From contig NZ_PCPA01000011.1 in assembly GCF_002979515.1 (NCBI RefSeq), positions 62,001 to 126,000 on the forward strand: a stretch of DNA of 64,000 bases. Direction: 5' to 3'. Below the pieces are notes generated by a model. It saw only the letters and a program-made list of their open reading frames with translations, made no database searches and was not told the DNA's origin. Below, one piece after another: positions 24,863-33,182 of this stretch (positions are counted from its first letter, which is position 1; every line of letters starts with the position of its first letter). The DNA is from Microbacterium sp. MYb54. GTDB lineage: Bacteria; Actinomycetota; Actinomycetes; Actinomycetales; Microbacteriaceae. The translations under genes were made by a program, and so were the position numbers.

Positions 24863-25689
24863 TCGACGACCACGGGGGCGTGGTCGCTCCAGCGCTGGTC
24901 GTAGGCCGCTGCACGGGCGACATGATAGGTCTCGACGCGCTCGGCGAGTGCGGGGGTCGCGAGGTGGTAGTCGATGCGCCATCCGGAGTCGTTGTCGAAC
25001 GCCTGCCCCCGCATGGACCACCAGGTGTACGGGCCATCGATCTCGCCGTGGAACTTCCGGCCCACGTCGACCCAGCCGAGGCCGGTGCCCACGGTGCCGT
25101 CGACACCGGAGACCTCTGCCCCCTCTTCGCCGAGGAACCGATCGAAGTAGGCCCGCTCGCGGGGGAGGAAGCCGGCCTTCTTGCGGTTGCCTCGCCAGTT
25201 CTTGATGTCGAGCTCGCGGTGTCCGACGTTGAGGTCGCCGGTCACGAGCGCGAGTGCGCCATCGGCACGGAGTTCTCGCAATCTCGTCCCGAAGGCGTCG
25301 AGGAACTTCCACTTCTCGTCCTGCTTCGGGGTGTCGGCCTCGCCCGAGTGCACGTACGCACTCACGACGGTGAGCGGGCGGTCGCCGATCAGGTAGTCGG
25401 CCTCGATCCAGCGACCCTTGGAATCGAAGTCCTCTGGGCCGAAGTCGGTGCGTGAAGCCAGCGCCGGCGTGCGGCTCGCGATGGCGACTCCGGCACGGCC
25501 TTTCGCTGTGGCCTCGTCGTGCACGAACGACCAGCCGGGGAGTGCGGCCTCGAGGTGCTCGTCCTGCCCCCGGACCTCCTGGAGGGTGAGGATGTCGACG
25601 CCGGCGTCATCCAGCCAGGAGCTCATCCCGTTGCGAGCCGCCGCTCGGATTCCGTTGACATTGACCGTGGCGATACGCAGATGGGGCAT
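24850..25689 (-). CDS. xth: Exodeoxyribonuclease III / AP endonuclease
   Basis: A 279-aa EEP-superfamily nuclease of base-excision repair. Motifs in order are RIATVNVNGIRAA with metal-ligand Asn, LQEVRGQDE with catalytic Glu, SAYVHSGE, TGDLNVGHRELDIKN with the Asp-Asn pair, GWRIDYHLATP and the C-terminal [10 protein letters not shown] with the catalytic Asp-His. ATG 25689 is preferred because TAGGCT on the minus strand ends 7 nt upstream; the frame extension to 25902 lies within the YihY gene. It converges with the DUF4166 gene, overlapping it by 13 bp. Confidence 0.95.
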   Translation of the reverse strand: MPHLRIATVNVNGIRAAARNGMSSWLDDAGVDILTLQEVRGQDEHLEAALPGWSFVHDEATAKGRAGVAIASRTPALASRTDFGPEDFDSKGRWIEADYLIGDRPLTVVSAYVHSGEADTPKQDEKWKFLDAFGTRLRELRADGALALVTGDLNVGHRELDIKNWRGNRKKAGFLPRERAYFDRFLGEEGAEVSGVDGTVGTGLGWVDVGRKFHGEIDGPYTWWSMRGQAFDNDSGWRIDYHLATPALAERVETYHVARAAAYDQRWSDHAPVVVDYRY

Positions 25690-25696
25690 GCCCACA

Positions 25697-25702
25697 AGCC
25701 TA
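25697..25702 (-). promoter_or_regulatory. Leaderless -10 box of xth
   Basis: Minus-strand TAGGCT ends 7 nt before the ATG of xth and overlaps the last codon and stop of the YihY gene. Confidence 0.45.
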
Positions 25703-26908
25703 ACGAGCGCCGCCGACATCCCGTCCCGGTCGGTGCAGTTCCGTGAGCAGACGCTGAGCGAGCGGAGTGCTCGGATCGGCAGGTGGGGGAGGCGATGACT
25801 CGAGGTCGGCGAGCTCCTCCTCCGCGTCTCGCACGGCCCGTCCTGCAGCCCAGGCGCGGTACCAGGGCGCGCTCTCGCGCGCAGCATGGGCCTCGCGCAC
25901 ACGGATGCGTGCCGCGGTCAGCAGGGTCTGATACTCGGCGATCCGCCGTTCGGCCTCGGTCTGCTGCAGCAGGGGCAGATCGCGGTCCTTCGCCGCGACG
26001 GCGATCCACGACGAGGCCACCAGCATCACGACGCCGTTGAGGCGGAACCAGAGCAGCAGACCGATGAAGATCGCGAAGGTGGCGAGCAGCGGGTTGGAGG
26101 GGGTGTAGCTCAGCAGGAATCCTGCGCCGAACTGCAGGATGGTCATCGCGCCACCACCGAGGAGGGCGCCGGGCCAGATGGTGCGCCACCGCAGCGACGT
26201 TCCCGTGAGGAACCGGACCATGGCGGCGAGGGCCGCCGACATGATCGCGAACGAGACCAGGACGGTGCCGATGTGGATGCTGATGTTCACTCCGCTGGAA
26301 TCGGACTCCCAGCCGAGCAGACTGAGGGCCCAGCTCAGCACCCCGGCGCTCGCGGAGCTGAGGATCGAACCCACGATGAGGGAGACGCCGAAGATCAAGG
26401 CGGCGAGCAGATCGCGGGCCTTCAGGATCACGTAGCTGCGTCGGTCGGGCGGCAGCCCGAAGATGTCCCTGACCGCACGGCGCGAGAACGTGACCCAGCC
26501 GATCGCGGTCCAGATCACGGTGCCGAGGGCGATCAGGCCGGTGACGCTCAGAACCCCGGTGGTGCTCGCGGCGATGTCCTGTACCTGCTCAGGCGTGACG
26601 ACTCCGCCGCTCTCCTGGATCAGATTGGGGATGTAGCTGTTGATGACGGCGATCAGCCCGTTGACGGCCTCTTCGCTGCCGCCGAGCCAGAGGCCCGCGA
26701 TGGCGAAGGCGAGGTAGATCGCCGCGAAGATGGCGAAGAGCGCCTGATAGCTCACCCCTGCAGCGAGGAGGAAGCCGTTGTGCTGCAGGAAGTGACGCCA
26801 GACGCGGACGGGGAACAGCCCGAGCGTGCGCTGCGTCAGCGCCGTCGCGCGTTCGACGGCCGCATCGAGGCGACCGGACTCGGTCGCGGAGCCATCGGGA
26901 TCAGCCAC
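25700..26908 (-). CDS. YihY/BrkB-family membrane protein
   Basis: A 402-aa polytopic protein of the YihY/virulence-factor BrkB family. About six membrane spans lie between residues 45 and 290, starting with FLLAAGVSYQALFAIFAAIYLAF split over the first span, then LFGVSLIVGSIL and LLATFAIFIGLLLWFRLNGVVM. The C-terminal 110 residues are cytoplasmic, charged and probably helical. The family's role is unsettled. GTG 26908 has a minus-strand TAGGGT box ending 6 nt upstream. The xth gene follows 10 bp after its stop. Confidence 0.88.
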   Translation of the reverse strand: MADPDGSATESGRLDAAVERATALTQRTLGLFPVRVWRHFLQHNGFLLAAGVSYQALFAIFAAIYLAFAIAGLWLGGSEEAVNGLIAVINSYIPNLIQESGGVVTPEQVQDIAASTTGVLSVTGLIALGTVIWTAIGWVTFSRRAVRDIFGLPPDRRSYVILKARDLLAALIFGVSLIVGSILSSASAGVLSWALSLLGWESDSSGVNISIHIGTVLVSFAIMSAALAAMVRFLTGTSLRWRTIWPGALLGGGAMTILQFGAGFLLSYTPSNPLLATFAIFIGLLLWFRLNGVVMLVASSWIAVAAKDRDLPLLQQTEAERRIAEYQTLLTAARIRVREAHAARESAPWYRAWAAGRAVRDAEEELADLESSPPPPADPSTPLAQRLLTELHRPGRDVGGAR

Positions 26909-26914
26909 GTCCCT

Positions 26915-26920
26915 ACCCTA
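26915..26920 (-). promoter_or_regulatory. Leaderless -10 box of the YihY gene
   Basis: Minus-strand TAGGGT ends 6 nt before the GTG at 26908. Confidence 0.45.
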
Positions 26921-26957
26921 TCCAAGCGATGGAGCGGGCGAGAGCAGGCGCACACAC

Positions 26958-26995
26958 GAGAACAGGCGGTCCCCGGAAGGGAACCGCCTGTTCTC
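26958..26995 (-). terminator. Stem-loop terminator of the sdhCDAB operon
   Basis: GAGAACAGGCGGT (26958-26970) pairs with ACCGCCTGTTCTC (26983-26995), a 13-bp stem 22 bp beyond the sdhB stop. Confidence 0.8.
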
Positions 26996-27017
26996 ATACG
27001 AATGCCTGAGCCGGGCG

Positions 27018-27785
27018 TCAGGGACGGCCGCGCAGGATCGCCTGCTTGACCTCGGCGATCGCCTTGGTCACCTCGATGCCGCGAGGGCAGGCCTCGGAGC
27101 AGTTGAAGGTGGTGCGGCAGCGCCACACGCCTTCCTTGTCGTTGAGGATGTCGAGACGGACCGCCGCGTTGTCGTCGCGCGAGTCGAAGATGAAGCGGTG
27201 CGCGTTGACGATCGCCGCCGGGCCGAAGTACTGGCCGTCGGTCCAGAACACGGGGCACGACGAGGTGCACGCGGCGCAGAGGATGCACTTGGTGGTGTCG
27301 TCGAAGATCTCGCGGTCGGCGATGGTCTGGACGCGCTCCTTGCCCTTCTCCGGCACGGAGCTGGCGACGAGGAACGGCTGCACCTCGCGGAAGGAGGCGA
27401 AGAACGGCTCCATGTCGACGACGAGGTCCTTCTCGAGCGGCAGACCCTTGATCGCCTCGACGTAGATCGGCTTCGAGATGTCGAGGTCCTTGATCAGCGT
27501 CTTGCAGGCGAGGCGGTTGCGGCCGTTGATGCGCATGGCGTCGGAGCCGCAGATGCCGTGCGCACAGGAGCGGCGGAAGGTCAGCGAGCCGTCGACCTCC
27601 CACTTGATCTTGTGCAGGGCGTCGAGCACACGGTCGGTGGAGTAGAGCTCCACGTCGTAGTCGACCCAGTGCGGCTCGGAGTCGACCTCCGGGTTGAACC
27701 GGCGGATGTTGAAGGTGACGATGAAGGACTGGATCGCAGTCTCTTCGGTCGTGTCGGCAGGTGACTCTGCGATGGCGGTGGACAT
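27018..27785 (-). CDS. sdhB: Succinate dehydrogenase iron-sulfur subunit
   Basis: A 255-aa electron-transfer subunit of complex II. The [2Fe-2S] site is C74, C79, D82 and C94 (SCAHGICGSD, LAC), with Asp at the third ligand as in several bacterial SdhB. The [4Fe-4S]/[3Fe-4S] ligands are in CILCAACTSSCP and CSEACPRGI. It passes electrons from SdhA to the membrane anchor. ATG 27785 has GAGGAAG 8 nt upstream, inside the end of sdhA; the two genes are 2 bp apart. Last gene of the operon. Confidence 0.98.
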   Translation of the reverse strand: MSTAIAESPADTTEETAIQSFIVTFNIRRFNPEVDSEPHWVDYDVELYSTDRVLDALHKIKWEVDGSLTFRRSCAHGICGSDAMRINGRNRLACKTLIKDLDISKPIYVEAIKGLPLEKDLVVDMEPFFASFREVQPFLVASSVPEKGKERVQTIADREIFDDTTKCILCAACTSSCPVFWTDGQYFGPAAIVNAHRFIFDSRDDNAAVRLDILNDKEGVWRCRTTFNCSEACPRGIEVTKAIAEVKQAILRGRP

Positions 27786-27787
27786 GC

Positions 27788-29614
27788 TCAGTACTTCCTC
27801 TCCATCGGCGGGTAGTTCAACTCGCCCTGCTCGTTCTTCGTGAACACCACCGGCTTCCAACCGAGCTTGATGTGGTCGCCCGGGTCGGAGGAGTGGGCGT
27901 CACCGGTCAGGTAGGCCATGGTGTGCTGCATGTAGTTCTCGTCGTCGCGCTTGGGGAAGTCGTCGCGCATGTGGCCACCGCGGCTCTCCTCACGGTTCTG
28001 CGCGGCGTAGACGACGACCTCGGCGATGTCGAGCAGGAAGCCCAGCTCCACGGCCTCGAGCAGGTCGGTGTTGAAGCGCTGACCCTTGTCGTCGACGTGG
28101 ATGTTCTTGTAGCGCTCGCGCAGTTCGGCGATGACACCGAGAACGTGCTGGAGGGAGTCGTGCGTGCGGAAGACCTGCGCGCCCTTGTCCATCTCGTCCT
28201 GCAGCGTCTTGCGCAGCACGGCGATGCGCTCGGTGCCCTGGTTGTTGCGCAGGCCCTCGAGCATGTCGGACACGAACGCGGCGGGGTTCTCGGGAAGCGG
28301 GACGAACTCGGCCGTCTTGACGTACTCCACGGCGTTGCGGCCGCTGCGCTTTCCGAACACGTTGATGTCGAGCAGCGAGTTGGTGCCGAGGCGGTTGGCG
28401 CCGTGCACCGAGACGCACGCGCACTCGCCGGCGGCGTAGAGGCCGGGGACGATCGTGTCGTTGTCTGCGAGCACCTCGCCGTTGTTGTTGGTCGGGATGC
28501 CGCCCATCGCGTAGTGGGCGGTCGGCATCACCGGAACGGGCTCGACGACCGGGTCGACGCCCAGATACGTGCGTGCGAACTCGGTGATGTCGGGGAGCTT
28601 GGTCTCGAGGACCTCTGCGCCCAGGTGCGTGCAGTCCAGCAGCACGTAGTCCTTGTGCGGGCCCGCACCACGGCCCTCGGCGACCTCTTGCACCATGCAG
28701 CGCGCGACGATGTCACGGGGGGCGAGGTCCTTGATGGTGGGGGCGTAGCGCTCCATGAAGCGCTCACCGGAGGCGTTGCGCAGGATCGCGCCCTCGCCTC
28801 GTGCTCCTTCGGTGAGGAGGATGCCGAGGCCGGCGAGCCCGGTCGGGTGGAACTGGAAGAACTCCAGGTCTTCGAGGGGGAGGCCCTTGCGCCAGACGAT
28901 GCCGACGCCGTCACCCGTGAGGGTGTGCGCGTTCGAGGTGGTCTTGAAGATCTTGCCGAAGCCGCCGGTCGCGAAGATCACGGCCTTGGCCTGGAACACG
29001 TGCAGTTCGCCGGTCGACAGGTCGTAGGCGACGACGCCGGACACCTGAGTCTTGCCGTCGGCATCCTTCACCGTCAGCAGGTCGAGCACGTAGAACTCGT
29101 TGAAGAAGTTGATGCCGAGCTTGACGCAGTTCTGGAACAGCGTCTGCAGGATCATGTGGCCGGTGCGGTCGGCGGCGTAGCAGGCGCGACGGACCGGGGT
29201 CTTGCCGTGCTCTGCCGTGTGCCCGCCGAAGCGACGCTGGTCGATCTTCCCCTCGGGCGTGCGGTTGAACGGGAGCCCCATGTTCTCGAGGTCGATGACC
29301 GCTTCGATGGCCTCCTTCGCGAGGATCTCGGCCGCGTCCTGGTCGACGAGGTAGTCGCCGCCCTTGACGGTGTCGAAGGTGTGCCACTCCCAGCTGTCTT
29401 CCTCGACGTTCGCAAGCGCCGCCGCCATGCCGCCCTGGGCAGCACCCGTGTGGGAGCGCGTGGGGTACAGCTTGGAGATCACGGCGGTCTTCGCGCCGGG
29501 GCCGGCTTCGATCGCGGCGCGCATGCCGGCACCGCCGGCACCCACGATCACGATGTCGAACTGGTGGTAGTGCACGCCGTCACGGACGACGGAATCCTGC
29601 GTCTCGGTAGTCAC
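27788..29614 (-). CDS. sdhA: Succinate dehydrogenase flavoprotein subunit
   Basis: A 608-aa catalytic subunit oxidising succinate to fumarate. It shows the FAD motif [13 protein letters not shown] (23-33), the covalent-FAD histidine H55 in [10 protein letters not shown], the active-site HPTGL and [12 protein letters not shown] segments, and the C-terminal QHTMAY. The GTG at 29614 has AGAAGG about 10 nt upstream and is 17 bp after the sdhD stop. The frame extends upstream through sdhD without a stop, but that part does not resemble SdhA. Confidence 0.98.
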   Translation of the reverse strand: MTTETQDSVVRDGVHYHQFDIVIVGAGGAGMRAAIEAGPGAKTAVISKLYPTRSHTGAAQGGMAAALANVEEDSWEWHTFDTVKGGDYLVDQDAAEILAKEAIEAVIDLENMGLPFNRTPEGKIDQRRFGGHTAEHGKTPVRRACYAADRTGHMILQTLFQNCVKLGINFFNEFYVLDLLTVKDADGKTQVSGVVAYDLSTGELHVFQAKAVIFATGGFGKIFKTTSNAHTLTGDGVGIVWRKGLPLEDLEFFQFHPTGLAGLGILLTEGARGEGAILRNASGERFMERYAPTIKDLAPRDIVARCMVQEVAEGRGAGPHKDYVLLDCTHLGAEVLETKLPDITEFARTYLGVDPVVEPVPVMPTAHYAMGGIPTNNNGEVLADNDTIVPGLYAAGECACVSVHGANRLGTNSLLDINVFGKRSGRNAVEYVKTAEFVPLPENPAAFVSDMLEGLRNNQGTERIAVLRKTLQDEMDKGAQVFRTHDSLQHVLGVIAELRERYKNIHVDDKGQRFNTDLLEAVELGFLLDIAEVVVYAAQNREESRGGHMRDDFPKRDDENYMQHTMAYLTGDAHSSDPGDHIKLGWKPVVFTKNEQGELNYPPMERKY

Positions 29615-29631
29615 TTCTCGTATGCCTTCTT

Positions 29632-30081
29632 CTAGTTCCCGACGATCGCGGCGCATTCGGACCACAGGACGCTGTCCGGGGTCACACCCAGGCACGGGTC
29701 GAACGTGAAGACGACGAGCGTGCCGAGGATGATGAGCAGGCCGGCGGCCAGCCCGAGCGCCCAGACCAGCGCCTTGCGCGCCGTCCTGTTCGTCACGTAG
29801 TCGTTCACGATGGTGCGCATGCCGTTCGCGCCGTGGATGAGTGCGAGCCACAGCATCAGCACGTCCCACCACTGCCAGAACGGCGTGGCGAACTTGCCGG
29901 CGATGAATGCGAAGTCGAGGGCGTGGATGCCTTCGCCGACCATCAGATTCACGAAGAGGTGGCCGAAGATCAGCACGACGAGCACGACGCCCGAGACGCG
30001 CATGAAGATCCAGCCCCACTTCTCGAGGTTGACTCCGCGGCGGCGGCGTACGGGGGCGGCGGCGATGGTCTGCGCGGACAT
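29632..30081 (-). CDS. sdhD: Succinate dehydrogenase hydrophobic membrane anchor subunit
   Basis: A 149-aa three-span membrane protein. The N-terminal Arg-rich segment is followed by spans near 29-50 (heme/quinone region with GHLFVNLMV), 72-92 ([13 protein letters not shown]) and 108-130. It anchors the SdhAB dimer and helps form the quinone site. ATG 30081 overlaps the sdhC stop (ATGA), giving coupled translation. Confidence 0.95.
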   Translation of the reverse strand: MSAQTIAAAPVRRRRGVNLEKWGWIFMRVSGVVLVVLIFGHLFVNLMVGEGIHALDFAFIAGKFATPFWQWWDVLMLWLALIHGANGMRTIVNDYVTNRTARKALVWALGLAAGLLIILGTLVVFTFDPCLGVTPDSVLWSECAAIVGN

Positions 30082-30515
30082 CAGTGTCCCCCTCCGAATC
30101 CGGCGAACGCGAGCATCAGGTGGCGGGGCACGAAGCCGGCCATGATGATGCCCCACACCAGCAGGACGCCCCAGAACAGCTGACGCTGGTACTTGGCACC
30201 CTTCGACCAGAAGTCGACGGCGATGATGCGCAGGCCGTTCATCGCGTGGAACACGATGCCGGCCACGAGCACGACCTCACCGAGGGCCATGATCGGATTC
30301 TTGTACGTGCCGATGACGGCGTTGTACGCCTCCGGCGACACCCTGATCAGTGCCGTGTCGAGCACGTGCACCAACAGGAAGAAGAAGATGGCGACTCCGG
30401 TGATGCGGTGAAGCACCCACGACCACATGCCTTCGCGACCCCGATAGAGGGTGCCGCGGGGGGTCTTGGACGTGGTTTCCGAAATCGACGGTGTCAAGCG
30501 GGCGCTTGTGGACAC
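30081..30515 (-). CDS. sdhC: Succinate dehydrogenase cytochrome b556 subunit
   Basis: A 144-aa membrane anchor with three spans. Motifs include [19 protein letters not shown] with conserved Ser-His-Arg, and the axial heme histidine region [13 protein letters not shown] 30515 has GGAGGA 6 nt upstream. It is the first gene of sdhCDAB and is divergent from manC. The complex couples the TCA cycle to the quinone pool. Confidence 0.96.
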   Translation of the reverse strand: MSTSARLTPSISETTSKTPRGTLYRGREGMWSWVLHRITGVAIFFFLLVHVLDTALIRVSPEAYNAVIGTYKNPIMALGEVVLVAGIVFHAMNGLRIIAVDFWSKGAKYQRQLFWGVLLVWGIIMAGFVPRHLMLAFAGFGGGH

Positions 30516-30661
30516 GGTCGTCCTCCCTGGATCGATGTGACTCGGTCGCGTGCGCTGCGCTTGTCAGGCACGCCCGATCGCTGTCCATCCTATTCCTGTC
30601 AGATCACTGGGAGCGACGAAGGGGAGCCTAACTATCTCGATGTCGAGACGTTCCGTGCGGC

Positions 30662-30667
30662 TACCCT
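30662..30667 (+). promoter_or_regulatory. Leaderless -10 box of manC
   Basis: TACCCT ends 6 nt before the GTG at 30674, where no good ribosome-binding site is seen. Confidence 0.5.
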
Positions 30668-30673
30668 GGCAGG

Positions 30674-31789
30674 GTGAGCGCACCCATCAAAGATTTCTAC
30701 GCAGTGATTCCCGCAGGCGGCATCGGCAGCAGGTTGTGGCCGCTCTCGCGTGCCGATGCACCGAAGTTCCTGCACGATCTGACCGGATCGGGGCATTCGC
30801 TGCTGCGTGACACCTGGGACCGCCTCGTACCGCTTGCGGGCCCTGATCGAATCGCAGTGGTCACCGGGCGCGCCCATCGTGCCGCGGTCGAGGGGGAGCT
30901 TCCCGGTATCGCCGATCTGAACGTGTTCCTCGAGTCGGAGCCGCGCGAGTCCGCGGCCGCGATCGGACTCGCCGCCGCGATCCTGCACCGGCGCGACCCT
31001 GATGTGATCATCGGTTCGTTCAGCGCCGACCACGTGATCCGCAGCACGCGGGTCTTCGAGTTCGCGGTGCGCGACGCAGTGGAGGTGGCGCGCGAGGGAT
31101 ACATCTGCACGATCGGCATCACACCGACAGAACCTGCGATCGGCTTCGGCTATATAAAGATGGGTCCCGAGCTCGTGGTCGACGGCGCGCGCGAGGCCGC
31201 CCTCGTCGAGACCTTCGTCGAGAAGCCCGACCTGGAGACGGCGACGGAGTACATCGCCGATCGCGGGTACCTCTGGAACGCGGGCATGTTCATCGCAAAG
31301 GCGAGCGTGCTGCTGGAGGAGTTGGCAGCGAACGAGCCCGACCTGCACGCCGGGCTGCTCGAGCTGGCCGAGGCCTGGGATGATCGCGAGCGGCGTGGGC
31401 CGGCAGTCGACCGGATCTGGCCGCGCCTGAAGAAGATCGCGATCGACTACGCGGTCGCAGAGCCCGCCGCCCGTCGGGGACGCCTCGCCGTGGTGCCCGG
31501 TCATTTCGACTGGGACGATGTGGGCGACTTCGCGTCGCTGACCAAGCTCATCAACAACGGCCGCAAGAACGACCTGGCCGTGCTCGGTCCGAACGCGCGG
31601 GTCCTCACGGACGGCGCGAGCGGGATCCTCGTCAGTCAGACCTCCCGCGTCATCAGCCTGGTGGGGGTGAAGGACATCGTCGTGGTCGACACTCCCGACG
31701 CCCTGCTGGTCACCACGGTGGAGCACGCGCAGAGGGTGAAGGGCGTCGTGGAGTCGCTCAAGCTGTCCGGTCGCGGGGACGTGCTCTGA
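30674..31789 (+). CDS. manC: Mannose-1-phosphate guanylyltransferase
   Basis: A 371-aa nucleotidyltransferase making GDP-mannose from GTP and mannose-1-phosphate for glycans and glycolipids. The pyrophosphorylase signature PAGGIGSRLWPLSR lies near residues 13-26; FVEKP, the WNAGMFI segment and FDWDDVGD are in the expected order. It lacks the isomerase domain of bifunctional ManC/AlgA. GTG 30674 is supported by a leaderless -10 box. It is flanked by the stem-loop at 31797-31826, so it is probably monocistronic. Confidence 0.94.
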   Translation: MSAPIKDFYAVIPAGGIGSRLWPLSRADAPKFLHDLTGSGHSLLRDTWDRLVPLAGPDRIAVVTGRAHRAAVEGELPGIADLNVFLESEPRESAAAIGLAAAILHRRDPDVIIGSFSADHVIRSTRVFEFAVRDAVEVAREGYICTIGITPTEPAIGFGYIKMGPELVVDGAREAALVETFVEKPDLETATEYIADRGYLWNAGMFIAKASVLLEELAANEPDLHAGLLELAEAWDDRERRGPAVDRIWPRLKKIAIDYAVAEPAARRGRLAVVPGHFDWDDVGDFASLTKLINNGRKNDLAVLGPNARVLTDGASGILVSQTSRVISLVGVKDIVVVDTPDALLVTTVEHAQRVKGVVESLKLSGRGDVL

Positions 31790-31796
31790 GGCGTGC

Positions 31797-31826
31797 GCCG
31801 ATGAGCACGGTCTCACGCTCATCGGC
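31797..31826 (+). terminator. Stem-loop after manC
   Basis: GCCGATGAG (31797-31805) pairs with CTCATCGGC (31818-31826), a 9-bp stem with a 12-nt loop. Confidence 0.55.
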
Positions 31827-31876
31827 TGACTTGATTTCAGCTTGGTAACCATTGGCCAGCACGTACGGCACGGGCG

Positions 31877-31905
31877 TGCACAAAAGCCGAAACAGTAGGT
31901 AACTT
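31877..31905 (+). promoter_or_regulatory. Candidate promoter of the nucleoside uptake operon
   Basis: TGCACA (31877-31882), 17-bp spacer, TAACTT (31900-31905). The -35 is weak. It would give a leader of about 38 nt before the TTG start at 31950. Confidence 0.35.
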
Positions 31906-31949
31906 TGATCGATCCGCGATGGCCGCGGTTTCGTTGAGGGAGGCATCAG

Positions 31950-33062
31950 TTGACCATCTCCACCACCAAGAAGCTGCTCGGCGTCACCGTCGCCGCTGGC
32001 GTCATCTTCGCACTCGCCGGCTGCGGCCAGGCGCCGACAGACAAGCCCGCCGGCTCCGGCGAGCCGGTCGCCTCCGACTTCCTCCCGTGCCTCGTCTCCG
32101 ACGCCGGCGGTTGGAACGACAAGTCGTTCAACCAGTCCGCCAAGGAGGGCATGGACAGCGCCGCCAAGGAGCTGGACATCAAGCCGCTCGAGTTCGAGTC
32201 GGCGAATGACAACGACTACGCGCCCAACCTCGAGACCGCGGTCTCCGAGGGCTGCTCGCTCATCGTCTCGGTCGGCTTCAAGCTGTCCGCCGCCACGGTC
32301 GAGTCGGCTCTCGCGAACCCCGACATCGACTACGCGATCATCGATGACTGGGCTGACAACGACTTCGACGGCAACGTCGATGCTCCGAACATCAAGCCGC
32401 TGGTCTTCGACACGGCTCAGGCCGCCTACCTCGGTGGCTACGCTGCTGCGTCATGGTCCGCTCAGAGCGGTGTCAACAAGGTCGGCACGTTCGGCGGAAT
32501 GCAGATCCCGTCGGTCGCCGTGTTCATGGACGGCTACCAGCTCGGCGTCGAGAAGTACAACGAGGACAAGTCCGCAGCGGTCGAGGTCTTCGGCTGGGAC
32601 GAGGCCACGCAGAAGGGCTCCTTCACGGGCGGCTTCGACGCGAACGACACCGCCAAGCAGACCGCGCAGGGCGTGCTCGACCAGGGCGTCGACGTGATCC
32701 TCCCGGTCGGCGGACCCGTCTACCAGAGTGCGGCTGCGGCGATCGCCGACAGCGGCAAGGACACCCTGATGCTCGGCGTCGACAGCGACCTCGCCGTCGC
32801 AGACCCGAGTGTGGCGGGCATCACCCTCGTCTCGATCATGAAGGCGATCGACGTTGCAGTGAAGGACGCGACCGTCGCCGCCGCCAAGGGCGAGTTCGAC
32901 CCGGCTCCGTACGTGGGCACGCTCGAGAACGAGGGCGTCAAGCTCTCCGGCTTCGGTGACTTCGAGTCCCAGCTCCCCGACGGTCTGCTCGACGAGCTCA
33001 AGGCCCTCCAGGAGAAGATCATCTCCGGCGACATCAAGGTGGAGTCCCCGAACTCCCCGTAA
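31950..33062 (+). CDS. BMP-family nucleoside-binding lipoprotein
   Basis: A 370-aa BmpA/PnrA-like solute-binding lipoprotein. The signal peptide ends in lipobox LAGC with lipidated Cys25, followed by a Pro/Gly/Ser linker. The mature domain shows GGWNDKSFNQSAKEG and GGFDANDTAKQTAQG patterns of purine-nucleoside-binding proteins. The start is TTG at 31950, decided by GGAGG 6 nt upstream; no better ATG or GTG precedes the signal sequence. It leads an operon with the ATPase, two permeases and nucleoside-degrading enzymes. Confidence 0.93.
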   Translation: MTISTTKKLLGVTVAAGVIFALAGCGQAPTDKPAGSGEPVASDFLPCLVSDAGGWNDKSFNQSAKEGMDSAAKELDIKPLEFESANDNDYAPNLETAVSEGCSLIVSVGFKLSAATVESALANPDIDYAIIDDWADNDFDGNVDAPNIKPLVFDTAQAAYLGGYAAASWSAQSGVNKVGTFGGMQIPSVAVFMDGYQLGVEKYNEDKSAAVEVFGWDEATQKGSFTGGFDANDTAKQTAQGVLDQGVDVILPVGGPVYQSAAAAIADSGKDTLMLGVDSDLAVADPSVAGITLVSIMKAIDVAVKDATVAAAKGEFDPAPYVGTLENEGVKLSGFGDFESQLPDGLLDELKALQEKIISGDIKVESPNSP

Positions 33063-33077
33063 CACGTCGCAGGTCCA

Positions 33078-33118
33078 GCACGGGGCGAGTGGTGAGCAGG
33101 CTGCCACTCGCCCCGTGC
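33078..33118 (+). terminator. Intercistronic stem-loop between binding protein and ATPase genes
   Basis: GCACGGGGCGAGTGG (33078-33092) and CCACTCGCCCCGTGC (33104-33118) form a perfect 15-bp stem with an 11-nt loop, 15 nt after the BMP stop. Such structures often stabilise the binding-protein message and reduce expression of downstream permease genes. Confidence 0.7.
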
Positions 33119-33146
33119 CGTGGCCGGACGATGATTTTCCCGGATG

Positions 33147-33172
33147 ACTCTTCTGGATAACTCTTCTGGATA
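33147..33172 (+). repeat. Perfect 13-bp tandem direct repeat
   Basis: ACTCTTCTGGATA occurs twice back to back (33147-33159 and 33160-33172), ending 10 bp before the ATPase start. It may be a regulatory or slippage-prone sequence. Confidence 0.8.
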
Positions 33173-33182
33173 AGGTGCAGAT

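Noticed and set aside
27788-30019. 743-codon frame for sdhA
   Set aside because: The N-terminal 135 codons lie in another frame of sdhD; SdhA homology starts at the GTG at 29614.
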